64,000 bases of DNA from Pseudomonadota bacterium (lineage in GTDB: Bacteria; Pseudomonadota; Alphaproteobacteria; Dongiales; Dongiaceae). The position numbers and the translations under genes are program-made. This document shows positions 56,492 through 64,000 of this stretch, piece by piece (position 1 is the first letter of the stretch; every line of letters begins with the position of its first letter). The stretch covers positions 620,001-684,000 of the forward strand of contig JAJYUT010000003.1 in assembly GCA_021792365.1 (NCBI GenBank), read 5' to 3'. Below the pieces are notes generated by a model, which ran no database searches, had not been told where the DNA came from, and saw nothing but the letters and a program-made list of their open reading frames with translations.

Positions 56492-57631
56492 ATGAGTCGA
56501 TTCCTGTGCGTGGCGGTTGTGCTGTCGGCTTCCCTGTTGACCGGGGCGGCGCCGGCCTTTGCCGGCATGAGCGAGGGCGTGGCGGCCGCCACGACCGGCG
56601 ACTATGAGAGGGCGATCTCCGAATTCCGGCCGTTGGCTGACGCGGGCGAGCCGGCCGCGCAATACCACCTGGCCAAGATCTATCTCGAGGGCCGCGGACC
56701 GGCGGACGGCGTGCCGCAGGGCATCGCGCTGATGAACAAGGCGGCGAGCGGCGGCTACCCCGAAGCGCAGGCGCAACTGGGCCTGATGTATGCGATGGGC
56801 CTCGGCGTCGAGCCCGATAATGTAAAGGCCTATGACTGGCTTACCCAGGCGGTGAACGCACTGCCGGCCGGCATGCGCCGCACCGTAGCCGAAGCCAATC
56901 GCGACGCCGTGCTGAAGCGCATGAGCGCGTCCGAGAAGGCGCTCGCCGTGGCCCAGGCGACGAAGCCCGCCGAGACCAAGGTCGCGGCGGAGAAACCGGC
57001 CACCGGGACCACAGGGGCGAAGACGGCGACGAGCGCGACTGCAACGACCAAGGCTGCGAGCGCCACAGCGGCAACAAACACCGCGGCAACAACCACCGCG
57101 GCGACAACCACGGCGGCGACAACCCCTGCGGCGACAACCAAGACCACGGCCAAGACCGGCGCGCTGGCGCCTGCCGCAACCACGACAAAGACCGTGACCG
57201 AGGCGGCGGCAACCAACAAGACCGCGACCGCCGCGGCAAAGGCGACCAAGGCCAATCCTGTGGCCGAAGCGACGGCGCCGGCGAAATCCACTCCAGAGAA
57301 ATCCACGCAGGTTGCCAGCGCGAAGGCGCCAGAAGCCGAATCGGGCACCGCGCCGAAGGCCGATGGCCAGAAGGCGGCATCGGGCGTGCGCATCCAGCTT
57401 GCCTCCATGCCGAGCGAGGAGGCGGCCTGGAGTGCGTGGAAGCAGATCTCCGGCAAATATGCCGGCCAGTTGTCCGGCCTGACGGCAATCGTGGAGCCGG
57501 CCGATCTGGGCGACAAGGGCACGTTCTATCGCGTGCAGACCGGTCCGTTCCAGACCGTGGCGGCAGCGCAGGAGCGTTGCACCGCGATGAAGGCGGCCGG
57601 TCTGGATTGCCTGGTGGTCGGCAAGCCCTGA
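56492..57631 (+). CDS. Sel1-repeat and SPOR-domain secreted protein
   Basis: This 379-residue protein has a signal peptide (LCVAVVLSASLLTGAAPAFA). Sel1-like repeats follow (AAQYHLAKIYLEGRG, AQAQLGLMYAMGLG), then a long Ala/Thr/Lys low-complexity linker (about 165-300) and a C-terminal SPOR domain (RIQLASMPSEEAAWSAWKQI, FYRVQTGPF) that binds denuded peptidoglycan. A role at the division site or in envelope maintenance is likely. The ATG at 56492 has AGGAG 7 nt upstream; an earlier in-frame ATG at 56453 would precede the signal peptide. Confidence 0.88.
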   Translation: MSRFLCVAVVLSASLLTGAAPAFAGMSEGVAAATTGDYERAISEFRPLADAGEPAAQYHLAKIYLEGRGPADGVPQGIALMNKAASGGYPEAQAQLGLMYAMGLGVEPDNVKAYDWLTQAVNALPAGMRRTVAEANRDAVLKRMSASEKALAVAQATKPAETKVAAEKPATGTTGAKTATSATATTKAASATAATNTAATTTAATTTAATTPAATTKTTAKTGALAPAATTTKTVTEAAATNKTATAAAKATKANPVAEATAPAKSTPEKSTQVASAKAPEAESGTAPKADGQKAASGVRIQLASMPSEEAAWSAWKQISGKYAGQLSGLTAIVEPADLGDKGTFYRVQTGPFQTVAAAQERCTAMKAAGLDCLVVGKP

Positions 57632-57754
57632 ACCGAGACGCCCCCTCACGCGCTTGTGAGTGCCGAGCGGGAGCGGACTGCGTCAGACTTGGCGGACCGA
57701 CCTAGTCTCACGCGACGCGCTGCGGCGTCGATCGACATCGAAGGAGCTTCGACG

Positions 57755-58006
57755 ATGAAGAACGCGCTGCTACTGGCATCGGCGGTCGCCGCCGCCATCT
57801 CCGGCCCGGTCGTGACCGCGGCCCACGCCGCCGACAACGAGAAATGCTACGGCATTGCCGCCGCGGGGCAGAACGACTGCCAGACCGCAACCAATTCCTG
57901 CGCCGGCCAGGTGGCCGAGGCGGGGCGCGGTGATGCGTGGATCTATGTGCCGACCGGCACCTGCCAGAAGGTCAACGGCGGCAGTCTCGATCCCAAGCAG
58001 GGATAA
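57755..58006 (+). CDS. DUF2282 protein, bufferin A1-like precursor (copy 1)
   Basis: This 83-residue exported peptide has a signal sequence (MKNALLLASAVAAAISGP) and a mature part with four cysteines (31, 42, 49, 70) in the family motif EKCYG, NDC, NSCAGQ, GTC. DUF2282/BufA1 peptides are copper-sequestering precursors whose cysteines are modified by an MNIO (DUF692) enzyme with a DUF2063 partner. Neither is visible here. AAGGAG lies upstream of the ATG. A near-identical copy follows. Confidence 0.85.
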   Translation: MKNALLLASAVAAAISGPVVTAAHAADNEKCYGIAAAGQNDCQTATNSCAGQVAEAGRGDAWIYVPTGTCQKVNGGSLDPKQG

Positions 58007-58218
58007 GCCCAATCGCCTTTCCGGACGGAACCCTTCTTCCGCGCGGGGAAGGGCTCTTTCCGCGCGGCTGCCTGCGCCACTTCATGCCGCGTCATTATCG
58101 ACTGGATGCGGACACGGCATTTCAGCGGCGTCAACGGGACCGCTAGCTTGGTCTGGTGGCGAGCGCGATCGCATCGCCCGCCGGTCCACCGATTTCAACG
58201 CATGAGGAGACCCTGAGC

Positions 58219-58470
58219 ATGAAGACTTCCCTGATCCTTGCCGGCGCGGTCGCCGCCGCTATCGCCGCGCCAATGGCGGGACCCGCAGCCGCCGCCGAGA
58301 ACGAGAAATGCTACGGCATCGCCGCCGCGGGCCAGAACGATTGCCAAGCCGCGGGCAATTCCTGCGCCGGCCAGGTGGCCGAGGCGGGGCGCAGCGACGC
58401 CTGGATCTATGTGCCAGCCGGCACCTGCGCGAAGATCAACAGCGGCAGCCTGGAGCCGAAGCAGAGCTGA
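58219..58470 (+). CDS. DUF2282 protein, bufferin A1-like precursor (copy 2)
   Basis: This tandem paralogue of the preceding gene has the same length (83 residues) and the same four cysteines, with about 84% identity in the mature part by eye (9 differences in 55). The signal peptide is more diverged. A DoxX gene follows 90 bp downstream, as in known bufferin clusters. Confidence 0.85.
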   Translation: MKTSLILAGAVAAAIAAPMAGPAAAAENEKCYGIAAAGQNDCQAAGNSCAGQVAEAGRSDAWIYVPAGTCAKINSGSLEPKQS

Positions 58471-58560
58471 AGCCACGCGGCGCCGTCGGCAATCCGGGAC
58501 GAGAATCGTCACTGCCGCGGCGCCGCTTCCCGCCCGCACGACAACCAGTGAGGTGACGCC

Positions 58561-59028
58561 ATGATGACACTTCCTCGCCTTGCGGTCAGGTTCCGCGACT
58601 TAGCCGAGCGGATACCCCACAGCGCGGTCGCGCTGCTGGCGCGGGCCGCCATCGCGGCGATCTTCTGGCGTGCGGCCAGGACCAAGCTCGCCAATTTCGA
58701 CCTGACCGTCGCGCTGTTCCAGGACGAGTATCTGCGCAACCTGCCCTTCCTCCCGGCGGCGCCGATGGCTTATCTCGCGATCGCGATCGAGCTGGCCGCG
58801 CCGGCGCTCATCCTTGTCGGGCTGGCGACGCGCCTCGCCACGCTGCCGCTGATCGGCATGGCCCTGTTCATCCAGGTGTTCGTCTATCCAACGAGCTGGC
58901 CGGACCACCTGGTGTGGATCGCGCTGCTCGCCCTGTTGCTCGCGCGCGGCGCGGGAGCGATCTCGCTGGATGCGCTGATCGCGGGCCGCCTGGCGCACGG
59001 CGATGCCGCGATGAAAGCGAGCGCCTGA
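58561..59028 (+). CDS. DoxX family membrane protein
   Basis: This 155-residue protein has four hydrophobic helices (LLARAAIAAIFWRAARTKL, MAYLAIAIELAAPALILVGL, LPLIGMALFIQVFVYP, LVWIALLALLLARGAGAISL). It matches the DoxX pattern in which the first helix contains the xARTKxxNF segment. DoxX proteins are regular members of DUF2282/DUF692 clusters and may supply reducing or membrane functions. A second ATG follows directly at 58564. Confidence 0.9.
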   Translation: MMTLPRLAVRFRDLAERIPHSAVALLARAAIAAIFWRAARTKLANFDLTVALFQDEYLRNLPFLPAAPMAYLAIAIELAAPALILVGLATRLATLPLIGMALFIQVFVYPTSWPDHLVWIALLALLLARGAGAISLDALIAGRLAHGDAAMKASA

Positions 59029-59061
59029 ACGCCATTGCCATTCGCGGACGAGGCAGCCACC

Positions 59062-60369
59062 ATGGATAGCGGGGCCCTCGACCGGCAAGGACGCATGGCA
59101 ATCAACGGCGACACGAGGCAGCCGCGGGTCCTGATCCTCGGCGCAGGATTCGGCGGATTATCGGCCGCCAAGGCGCTGCGCAACGCGCCCTGCGAGGTCG
59201 TGGTGATCGACCGGCGCAACTATCACCTGTTCCAGCCCCTGCTCTACCAGGTCGCCACCGCCGCGCTGTCTCCCGCGGAGATCGCGAGCCCGATCCGCTC
59301 CATCCTCAGCCGGCAGAAGAACGCCCGCGTCCTGATGGCGCGCGTCGCCGGCATCGATTCCGCGCGCAAGCGCGTGGTGCTGCAGGGCGGGCGCGAGGAG
59401 GCGTTCGACTACCTGGTCGTGGCGACCGGCGCGCGTCACGCCTATTTCGGTCACGACGATTGGGAGCGATACGCGCCGGGCCTGAAGAAGATCGAGGACG
59501 CGACGGACATCCGCCGGCGCATCCTGCTGGGGTTCGAGCGCGCGGAGGCGGCGGCGGACCCGGAGGCGCGCAAGGCGCTGCTCACCTTCGTGGTGATCGG
59601 CGGCGGCGCGACCGGCGTGGAGATGGCGGGGGCGATCGCGGAGGTCGCGCATTGGGCGCTGGCCGACGAGTTCCGCGAGATCGATCCCACCCAGGCGCGG
59701 ATCGTCCTGATCGAGGCGGGGCCGCGTCTGCTGCCGGCCTTTCCGGAGGACTTGGCCGCGCATGCACGCAGGGCTCTGGAGCAGCTCGGGGTGGAAGTGC
59801 AGCTGGGCCGCGCGGTGGAGGCGTGCGACGAGACTGGCATCGTCTATGGCGGCGCGCGGCTGCCGGCGTGCACCATCGTCTGGGCGGCCGGCGTGCAGGC
59901 TTCGCCCGCGGCCAAATGGCTTGGAGCGGAAAAGGACCGCGCTGGGCGCGTCATCGTCGCCAAGGATCTGTCCGTGCCGGGCCATCCCGATATCTTCGTG
60001 ATCGGCGACACGGCGCTGGTGATGGACGACAAAGGCCAGCCGGTGCCGGGCATCGCTCCCGCCGCCAAGCAGATGGGCCGGCATGCCGGCCGCGTGATCG
60101 CCGCGCGCCTAGCCGGCCGCACCGAAGCGCAACCGTTCCGCTACGTCCATGCCGGCTCGCTCGCCACCATCGGGCGCAGCGCGGCGATCGCGGATTTCGG
60201 CTGGATCCGGCTCAAGGGCCGGATCGCCTGGTGGCTGTGGGGCATCGCCCACATCTACTTCCTGATCGACTTCCGCAGCCGCTTCATCGTCGCGCTGCAA
60301 TGGCTATGGAGCTACATCACCTTCCGCCGCGGCGCCCGGCTCATCACCGGCGGCGATGGGGAGATGTAG
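59062..60369 (+). CDS. ndh: Type II NADH dehydrogenase-like FAD oxidoreductase
   Basis: This flavoprotein of about 435 residues has two nucleotide-binding Rossmann motifs (LILGAGFGGLSAAKAL and VVIGGGATGVEMAGAI), YHLFQPLLYQVATAALS, which is diagnostic of NDH-2, and the FAD motif FVIGDTA. The amphipathic C-terminus (YFLIDFRSRFIVALQWLWSY) anchors it to the membrane. It would pass electrons from NADH to quinone without pumping protons. The ATG at 59062 has GAGG 9 nt upstream; 59095 is an alternative. Confidence 0.9.
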   Translation: MDSGALDRQGRMAINGDTRQPRVLILGAGFGGLSAAKALRNAPCEVVVIDRRNYHLFQPLLYQVATAALSPAEIASPIRSILSRQKNARVLMARVAGIDSARKRVVLQGGREEAFDYLVVATGARHAYFGHDDWERYAPGLKKIEDATDIRRRILLGFERAEAAADPEARKALLTFVVIGGGATGVEMAGAIAEVAHWALADEFREIDPTQARIVLIEAGPRLLPAFPEDLAAHARRALEQLGVEVQLGRAVEACDETGIVYGGARLPACTIVWAAGVQASPAAKWLGAEKDRAGRVIVAKDLSVPGHPDIFVIGDTALVMDDKGQPVPGIAPAAKQMGRHAGRVIAARLAGRTEAQPFRYVHAGSLATIGRSAAIADFGWIRLKGRIAWWLWGIAHIYFLIDFRSRFIVALQWLWSYITFRRGARLITGGDGEM

Positions 60370-60405
60370 GGCAGTGCATTTCCCATCTCCCCCTGCCTTG
60401 GTCGA

Positions 60406-63400
60406 TCACGACGTGAGATCGAAATCAGTCGAGATCAATGACGCCACACCCTTCAACGTGATAGCAAACTCGGCAGTTGCGGTGTTTCCGTCAGTATCAA
60501 CGTAGACCGTAGCATCGCCGCTGATAGACGTTGCATACCATGCGCTGTTCGCCGCCGCCGTCGTTCCGGTGAAATTTGTCGTTATGGCCGAGAGGTCGAT
60601 GATGTCGCCACCGGCACTGCCGGCGCCTTCGAAGTCGTGGATGATGTCGCCCGTGTCCAGGACGGAAAGGTACCTGAAGGTGTCGGCTCCGGCGTTTCCG
60701 GACAGATTGTCTGCGCCATAGCCCCCGACGATGAGGTCGTCTCCATCGTGCCCGAAAATGGTGTCGGCTCCAGAGCCACCATAAAGCGTGTCATTGGACG
60801 TCCCGGTCACCATGGTGGCGCTGCCACCATACAGTGTGTCGTCGCCTGAACCGCCGAAGATCTCGTCTGACGCCTGGCCGCCGGAAATCGCGTCGTTTCC
60901 TGCCTGGCCATACAAAGAAGTATCTCCGCCCTGCTCCCCATTGATGACGTCGTGACCACCGTGGCCATAGGCCGTGTCGTCACCTTGACCGGTATTAATC
61001 GTGTCGTCTCCGTTTGTTCCGTTGTAGGTGTCCGCGTTGCCGCCGCTTGTGGTGAACGTGACCGTGGCTCCCGCAGCGGGTCCGATCGCGTCATTGTCGT
61101 TGGGATCACCGGCTCCCGTGAAAGGAGGAGGAACTAGGATGCTCTCAGTGACGCCGCGAATCGTAATCGTCACATCGTGGGTGTCGCTGCCACCATGGCC
61201 GTCACTCACGTTAACGGTATAAGTGAGCGTCAAGACATCACTGGCAGCCAGATAGTCGAACACGTTCGCAGCGGCGTTGAATTGCCAGGTAATCTGACCG
61301 GTGGTGGTCAACGCAGTATCAATGGGCGAGGGTGAAATCGAGAATAGGGCCAGCAGTTGTGCAGCCGTCATGCCATTGACGCCGCCAGTTCCACCGACTG
61401 AGACTGATTGGATACTCGCCGTCATCACGTCCGACACGTCGAGATCAGTTGCCGTCAACGTATCTGTTGCAAACAGCGCAGATGCGCCGTCAGTCAGCTC
61501 TGCCGCTGCACCATCGCCGCTTTCGATGCTGATTAGGGGCGCGTCATTGGTGCCGGTGACGGTGACCGTCACAACCTGGTCGACAAAGCCGCCGTGGTTG
61601 TCGCTGATCCGGATGGTGAAGGTCTCGGTCGCGGTCTGACCTTCGGCCAGGTGCTGGGCCGCGCTGTTGGCAACCTCGTAGGTCCAGGTGACCGTGCCGT
61701 CGCCCGCGCCAGTGGCGGGATCGGTCACGTTTGCCGTCAGGATGCCGCCCAGCGTGTTGCCAGCGGCGGGCGTCACGGTGGTCGAATGCGTGTCGAGCAG
61801 ATCGACATCATCAAAGGTGATGGCGCCGGTCGCACTCAGGGTCGGATTGGCCGCATCTTCCGTCACAGCACCGGCGGCATCCGCCACAGAGATCGCCGGA
61901 TCGTCATTGGTGCCGGTAACGGTGACCGTCACAACCTGGTCAACGAAGCCGCCGTTGTTGTCGCTGATCCGGATGGTGAAGGTCTCGGTCGCGGTCTGGC
62001 CAGCGGCCAGGTGCTGGGCCGCGGTGTTGGCAACCTCGTAGGTCCAGGTGACCGTGCCGTCGCCAATACCGGTCGCAGGGTCCGTCACCGAGGCGGTGAG
62101 GATGCCGCCCAGCGAGTTGCCAGCGTCCGGCGTCACGGTGGTCGAATGCGTGTCGAGCAGATCGACGTCATCAAAGGTGATGGCGCCGGTCGCACTCAGG
62201 GTCGGATCATCGGCGTCCTCCGTCACGGCTCCGGCGCCATCCGCCACAGAGATCGTCGGATCGTCATTGGTGCCGGTGACCGTAACCGTCACGACCTGGT
62301 CGACGAAGCCGCCGCTGTTGTCGCTGATCCGGATGGTGAAGGTCTCGGTCGCGGTCTGGCCTTCTGCCAAGTGCTGTGTCGCGCTGTTGGCAACCTCGTA
62401 GGTCCAGGTGACCGTGCCGTCGCCCGCGCCAGTGGCGGAATCGCTCACGTTTGCCGTCAGGATCCCGCCCAGCATGTTGCCAGCGGCCGGCGTCACGGTG
62501 GTCGAATGCGTGTCCGTGAGGTCCACATCATCGAAGGTGATGGTCCCGCTGTCCGACAGGGTCGGATTGGCCGCGTCCTCCGTCACGGCACCGGCGGCAT
62601 CCGCCACGGAGATCGTCGGCGCATCATTGATGCCGGTCACGGTGACCGTCACCACCTGGTCGACGAAGCCGCCGTTGTTGTCGCTGATCCGGATGGTGAA
62701 CACCTCATCCACCGTCTGGCCTTCGGCCAGGTGCTGGGCCGCGCTGTTGGCGACCGCATAGGTCCAGGTGACCGTGCCGTCGCCCGCGCCAGTGGCGGAA
62801 TCGCTCACGTTTGCCGTCAGGATCCCGCCCAGCGTGTTGCCAGCGGCGGGCGTCACGGTGGTCGAATGCGTGTCGAGCAGATCGACGTCATCAAAGGTGA
62901 TGGTCCCGCTGTCCGACAGGGTCGGATTGGCCGCATCTTCCGTCACGGCCCCAGCGGCATCCGCCACAGAGATCGCCGGATCGTCATTGGTGCCGGTGAC
63001 GGCGACCGTCACCACCTGGTCGACGAAGCCGCCGTTGTTGTCGCTGATCCGGATGGTGAAGGTCTCGGTCGCGGTCTGGCCAGCAGCCAGGTACTGGGTC
63101 GCGCTGTTGGCGACCTGATAGGTCCAGGTGACCGTGCCATCGCCAACACCGGTCGCAGGGTCCGTCACCGAGGCGGTGAGGATGCCGCCCAGCGTGTTGG
63201 CGCCATCCGGGGTCACGCTCGTCGAGTGCGTGTCCGTGAGGTCCACATCATCGAAGGAGATGGTCCCGCTGTCCGACAGGGTCGGATTGGCCGCATCTTC
63301 CGTAACGGCCCCGGTGCCATCCGCCACAGAGATCGTCGGCGCATCATTGGTGCCGGTAACGGTGACCGTCACGACTTGGTCGACGAAACCGCCGCTGTTG

Positions 63401-64000
63401 TCGCTGATCCGGATGGTGAAGGTCTCGGTCGCGGTCTGGCCTTCGGCCAGGTGCTGGGCCGCGCTGTTGGCGACCTCGTAGGTCCAGGTGACCGTGCCGT
63501 CGCCCGCGCCAGTGGCGGGATCGGTCACGTTTGCCGTCAGGATGCCGCCCAGCGAGTTGCCAGCGTCCGGCGTCACGGTGGTCGAATGCGTGTCCGTGAG
63601 GTCCACATCATCGAAGGTGATGGTCCCGCTGTCCGACAGGGTCGGATTAGCCGCATCTTCCGTCACGGCCCCGGCGCCATCCGCCACAGAGATCGCCGGA
63701 TCGTCATTGGTGCCGGTCACGGTGACCGTCACCACCTGGTCGACGAAGCCGCCGTTGTTGTCGCTCATCCGGATGGTGAAGGTCTCGGTCGCGGTCTGGC
63801 CAGCAGCCAGGTGCTGGGTCGCGCTGTTGGCGACCGCATAGGTCCAGGTGACCGTGCCGTCGCCAATACCGGTCGCAGGGTCCGTCACCGAGGCCGTGAG
63901 GATGCCGCCCAGCGAGTTGCCAGCGTCCGGCGTCACGGTGGTCGAATGCGTGTCGAGCAGATCGACGTCATCAAAGGTGATGGCGCCGGTCGCACTCAGG
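60406..64000 (-). CDS. Giant VCBS-repeat RTX protein (C-terminal part; start outside window)
   Basis: At least 1,198 residues are in the window. From the N-terminal side come about 6.5 tandem VCBS-like repeats of exactly 120 residues (TGTND, ISVADxxGAVTEDA, FDDVDLxDTHST, GDGTVTWTY, TETFTIRxSDNxGG). One diverged cadherin-like repeat follows, then a block of calcium-binding RTX nonapeptides (NGDDTINTGQGDDT, GGSGDDTLYGG, GHDGDDLIVGG), and a C-terminal type I secretion signal region ending LISTDFDLTS. It is a secreted or cell-surface adhesin-like protein. No T1SS genes are in the window. Confidence 0.9.
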   Translation of the reverse strand, partial: LSATGAITFDDVDLLDTHSTTVTPDAGNSLGGILTASVTDPATGIGDGTVTWTYAVANSATQHLAAGQTATETFTIRMSDNNGGFVDQVVTVTVTGTNDDPAISVADGAGAVTEDAANPTLSDSGTITFDDVDLTDTHSTTVTPDAGNSLGGILTANVTDPATGAGDGTVTWTYEVANSAAQHLAEGQTATETFTIRISDNSGGFVDQVVTVTVTGTNDAPTISVADGTGAVTEDAANPTLSDSGTISFDDVDLTDTHSTSVTPDGANTLGGILTASVTDPATGVGDGTVTWTYQVANSATQYLAAGQTATETFTIRISDNNGGFVDQVVTVAVTGTNDDPAISVADAAGAVTEDAANPTLSDSGTITFDDVDLLDTHSTTVTPAAGNTLGGILTANVSDSATGAGDGTVTWTYAVANSAAQHLAEGQTVDEVFTIRISDNNGGFVDQVVTVTVTGINDAPTISVADAAGAVTEDAANPTLSDSGTITFDDVDLTDTHSTTVTPAAGNMLGGILTANVSDSATGAGDGTVTWTYEVANSATQHLAEGQTATETFTIRISDNSGGFVDQVVTVTVTGTNDDPTISVADGAGAVTEDADDPTLSATGAITFDDVDLLDTHSTTVTPDAGNSLGGILTASVTDPATGIGDGTVTWTYEVANTAAQHLAAGQTATETFTIRISDNNGGFVDQVVTVTVTGTNDDPAISVADAAGAVTEDAANPTLSATGAITFDDVDLLDTHSTTVTPAAGNTLGGILTANVTDPATGAGDGTVTWTYEVANSAAQHLAEGQTATETFTIRISDNHGGFVDQVVTVTVTGTNDAPLISIESGDGAAAELTDGASALFATDTLTATDLDVSDVMTASIQSVSVGGTGGVNGMTAAQLLALFSISPSPIDTALTTTGQITWQFNAAANVFDYLAASDVLTLTYTVNVSDGHGGSDTHDVTITIRGVTESILVPPPFTGAGDPNDNDAIGPAAGATVTFTTSGGNADTYNGTNGDDTINTGQGDDTAYGHGGHDVINGEQGGDTSLYGQAGNDAISGGQASDEIFGGSGDDTLYGGSATMVTGTSNDTLYGGSGADTIFGHDGDDLIVGGYGADNLSGNAGADTFRYLSVLDTGDIIHDFEGAGSAGGDIIDLSAITTNFTGTTAAANSAWYATSISGDATVYVDTDGNTATAEFAITLKGVASLISTDFDLTS
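61541..64000. repeat. Tandem 360-bp repeat array
   Basis: Unit boundaries recur exactly every 360 bp (61541, 61901, 62261, 62621, 62981, 63341, 63701), with high nucleotide identity between units. Each unit encodes one 120-residue VCBS repeat of the gene at 60406. The array continues past the window end. Confidence 0.92.

Noticed and set aside
61688-63841. Series of 117-codon plus-strand frames spaced 360 bp
   Set aside because: They are antisense readings of the VCBS repeat units. Their spacing only reflects the repeat period.
61541-64000. Repeat array considered as CRISPR
   Set aside because: The units are 360 bp, coding and nearly identical along their whole length. No short repeat/spacer structure exists anywhere in the window.

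Overview
The window is about 64 kb of GC-rich (visibly around 65%) chromosomal DNA from an alphaproteobacterium. The evidence is the gyrB-recF-dnaN-dnaA cluster, a neighbouring rpsT, and the families present: DUF3572, zf-CHCC, PAS_5, DUF1488, a MASE1-type sensor and an FcbT-type TRAP system. A Rhodospirillales- or Hyphomicrobiales-like organism fits best. No marker in the window fixes the genus.

Layout. (1) 1-6.8 kb: replication-initiation block on the minus strand (rhodanese, dnaA, dnaN, recF, gyrB), preceded by a roughly 680-bp gene-free stretch that is a candidate oriC, then rpsT. (2) 7-13.3 kb: plus-strand housekeeping genes dapF, mtaB, ftsY, tryptophan 2,3-dioxygenase, a PLP dehydratase and an M50/CBS protease. 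(3) 13.5-21 kb: an accessory zone with hemerythrin, an RHH regulator next to a PHB-depolymerase-like esterase, a TetR-like regulator (apparent ATA start) divergent from a membrane protein, nudK, two decayed methyltransferase genes, and a lower-GC reverse transcriptase gene of the defence (UG/DRT) type. The RT has a homopolymer frameshift and a structured, gene-free leader that may be its ncRNA. (4) 21-31 kb: polA (with a degenerate proofreading site), a zf-CHCC protein, an ABC ATPase, a lipoprotein hydrolase, DUF3572, a CBS protein, a TRAP transporter whose receptor and membrane genes converge on one terminator, and tRNA-Arg(CCG). (5) 31-36 kb: ArsR/SRPBCC pair, GNAT, and a cluster of very small proteins around a cold-shock gene. 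(6) 36-45 kb: M23 peptidase-xseA, purD-FAD oxidase, a palindromic intergenic repeat, tadA, a class-I amidotransferase, rluB-rsmD and a cysteine hydrolase. (7) 45-57 kb: two orphan hybrid-free histidine kinases, an orphan Hpt-like protein, amidase, PAS_5 protein, MFS, a xi-class GST, LysR, small ORFs and a Sel1/SPOR protein. (8) 57.7-64 kb: two tandem DUF2282 (bufferin A1-like) precursors with DoxX but no visible maturase, NDH-2, and the C-terminal end of a giant VCBS/RTX type-I-secreted protein built of exact 360-bp repeats.

The strongest candidate for an unusual system is the RT with its structured leader at 19.2-21.0 kb. Next are the maturase-less bufferin pair and the proofreading-deficient-looking Pol I. 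Family names come from recognised motifs and remembered family knowledge. No database search was possible.
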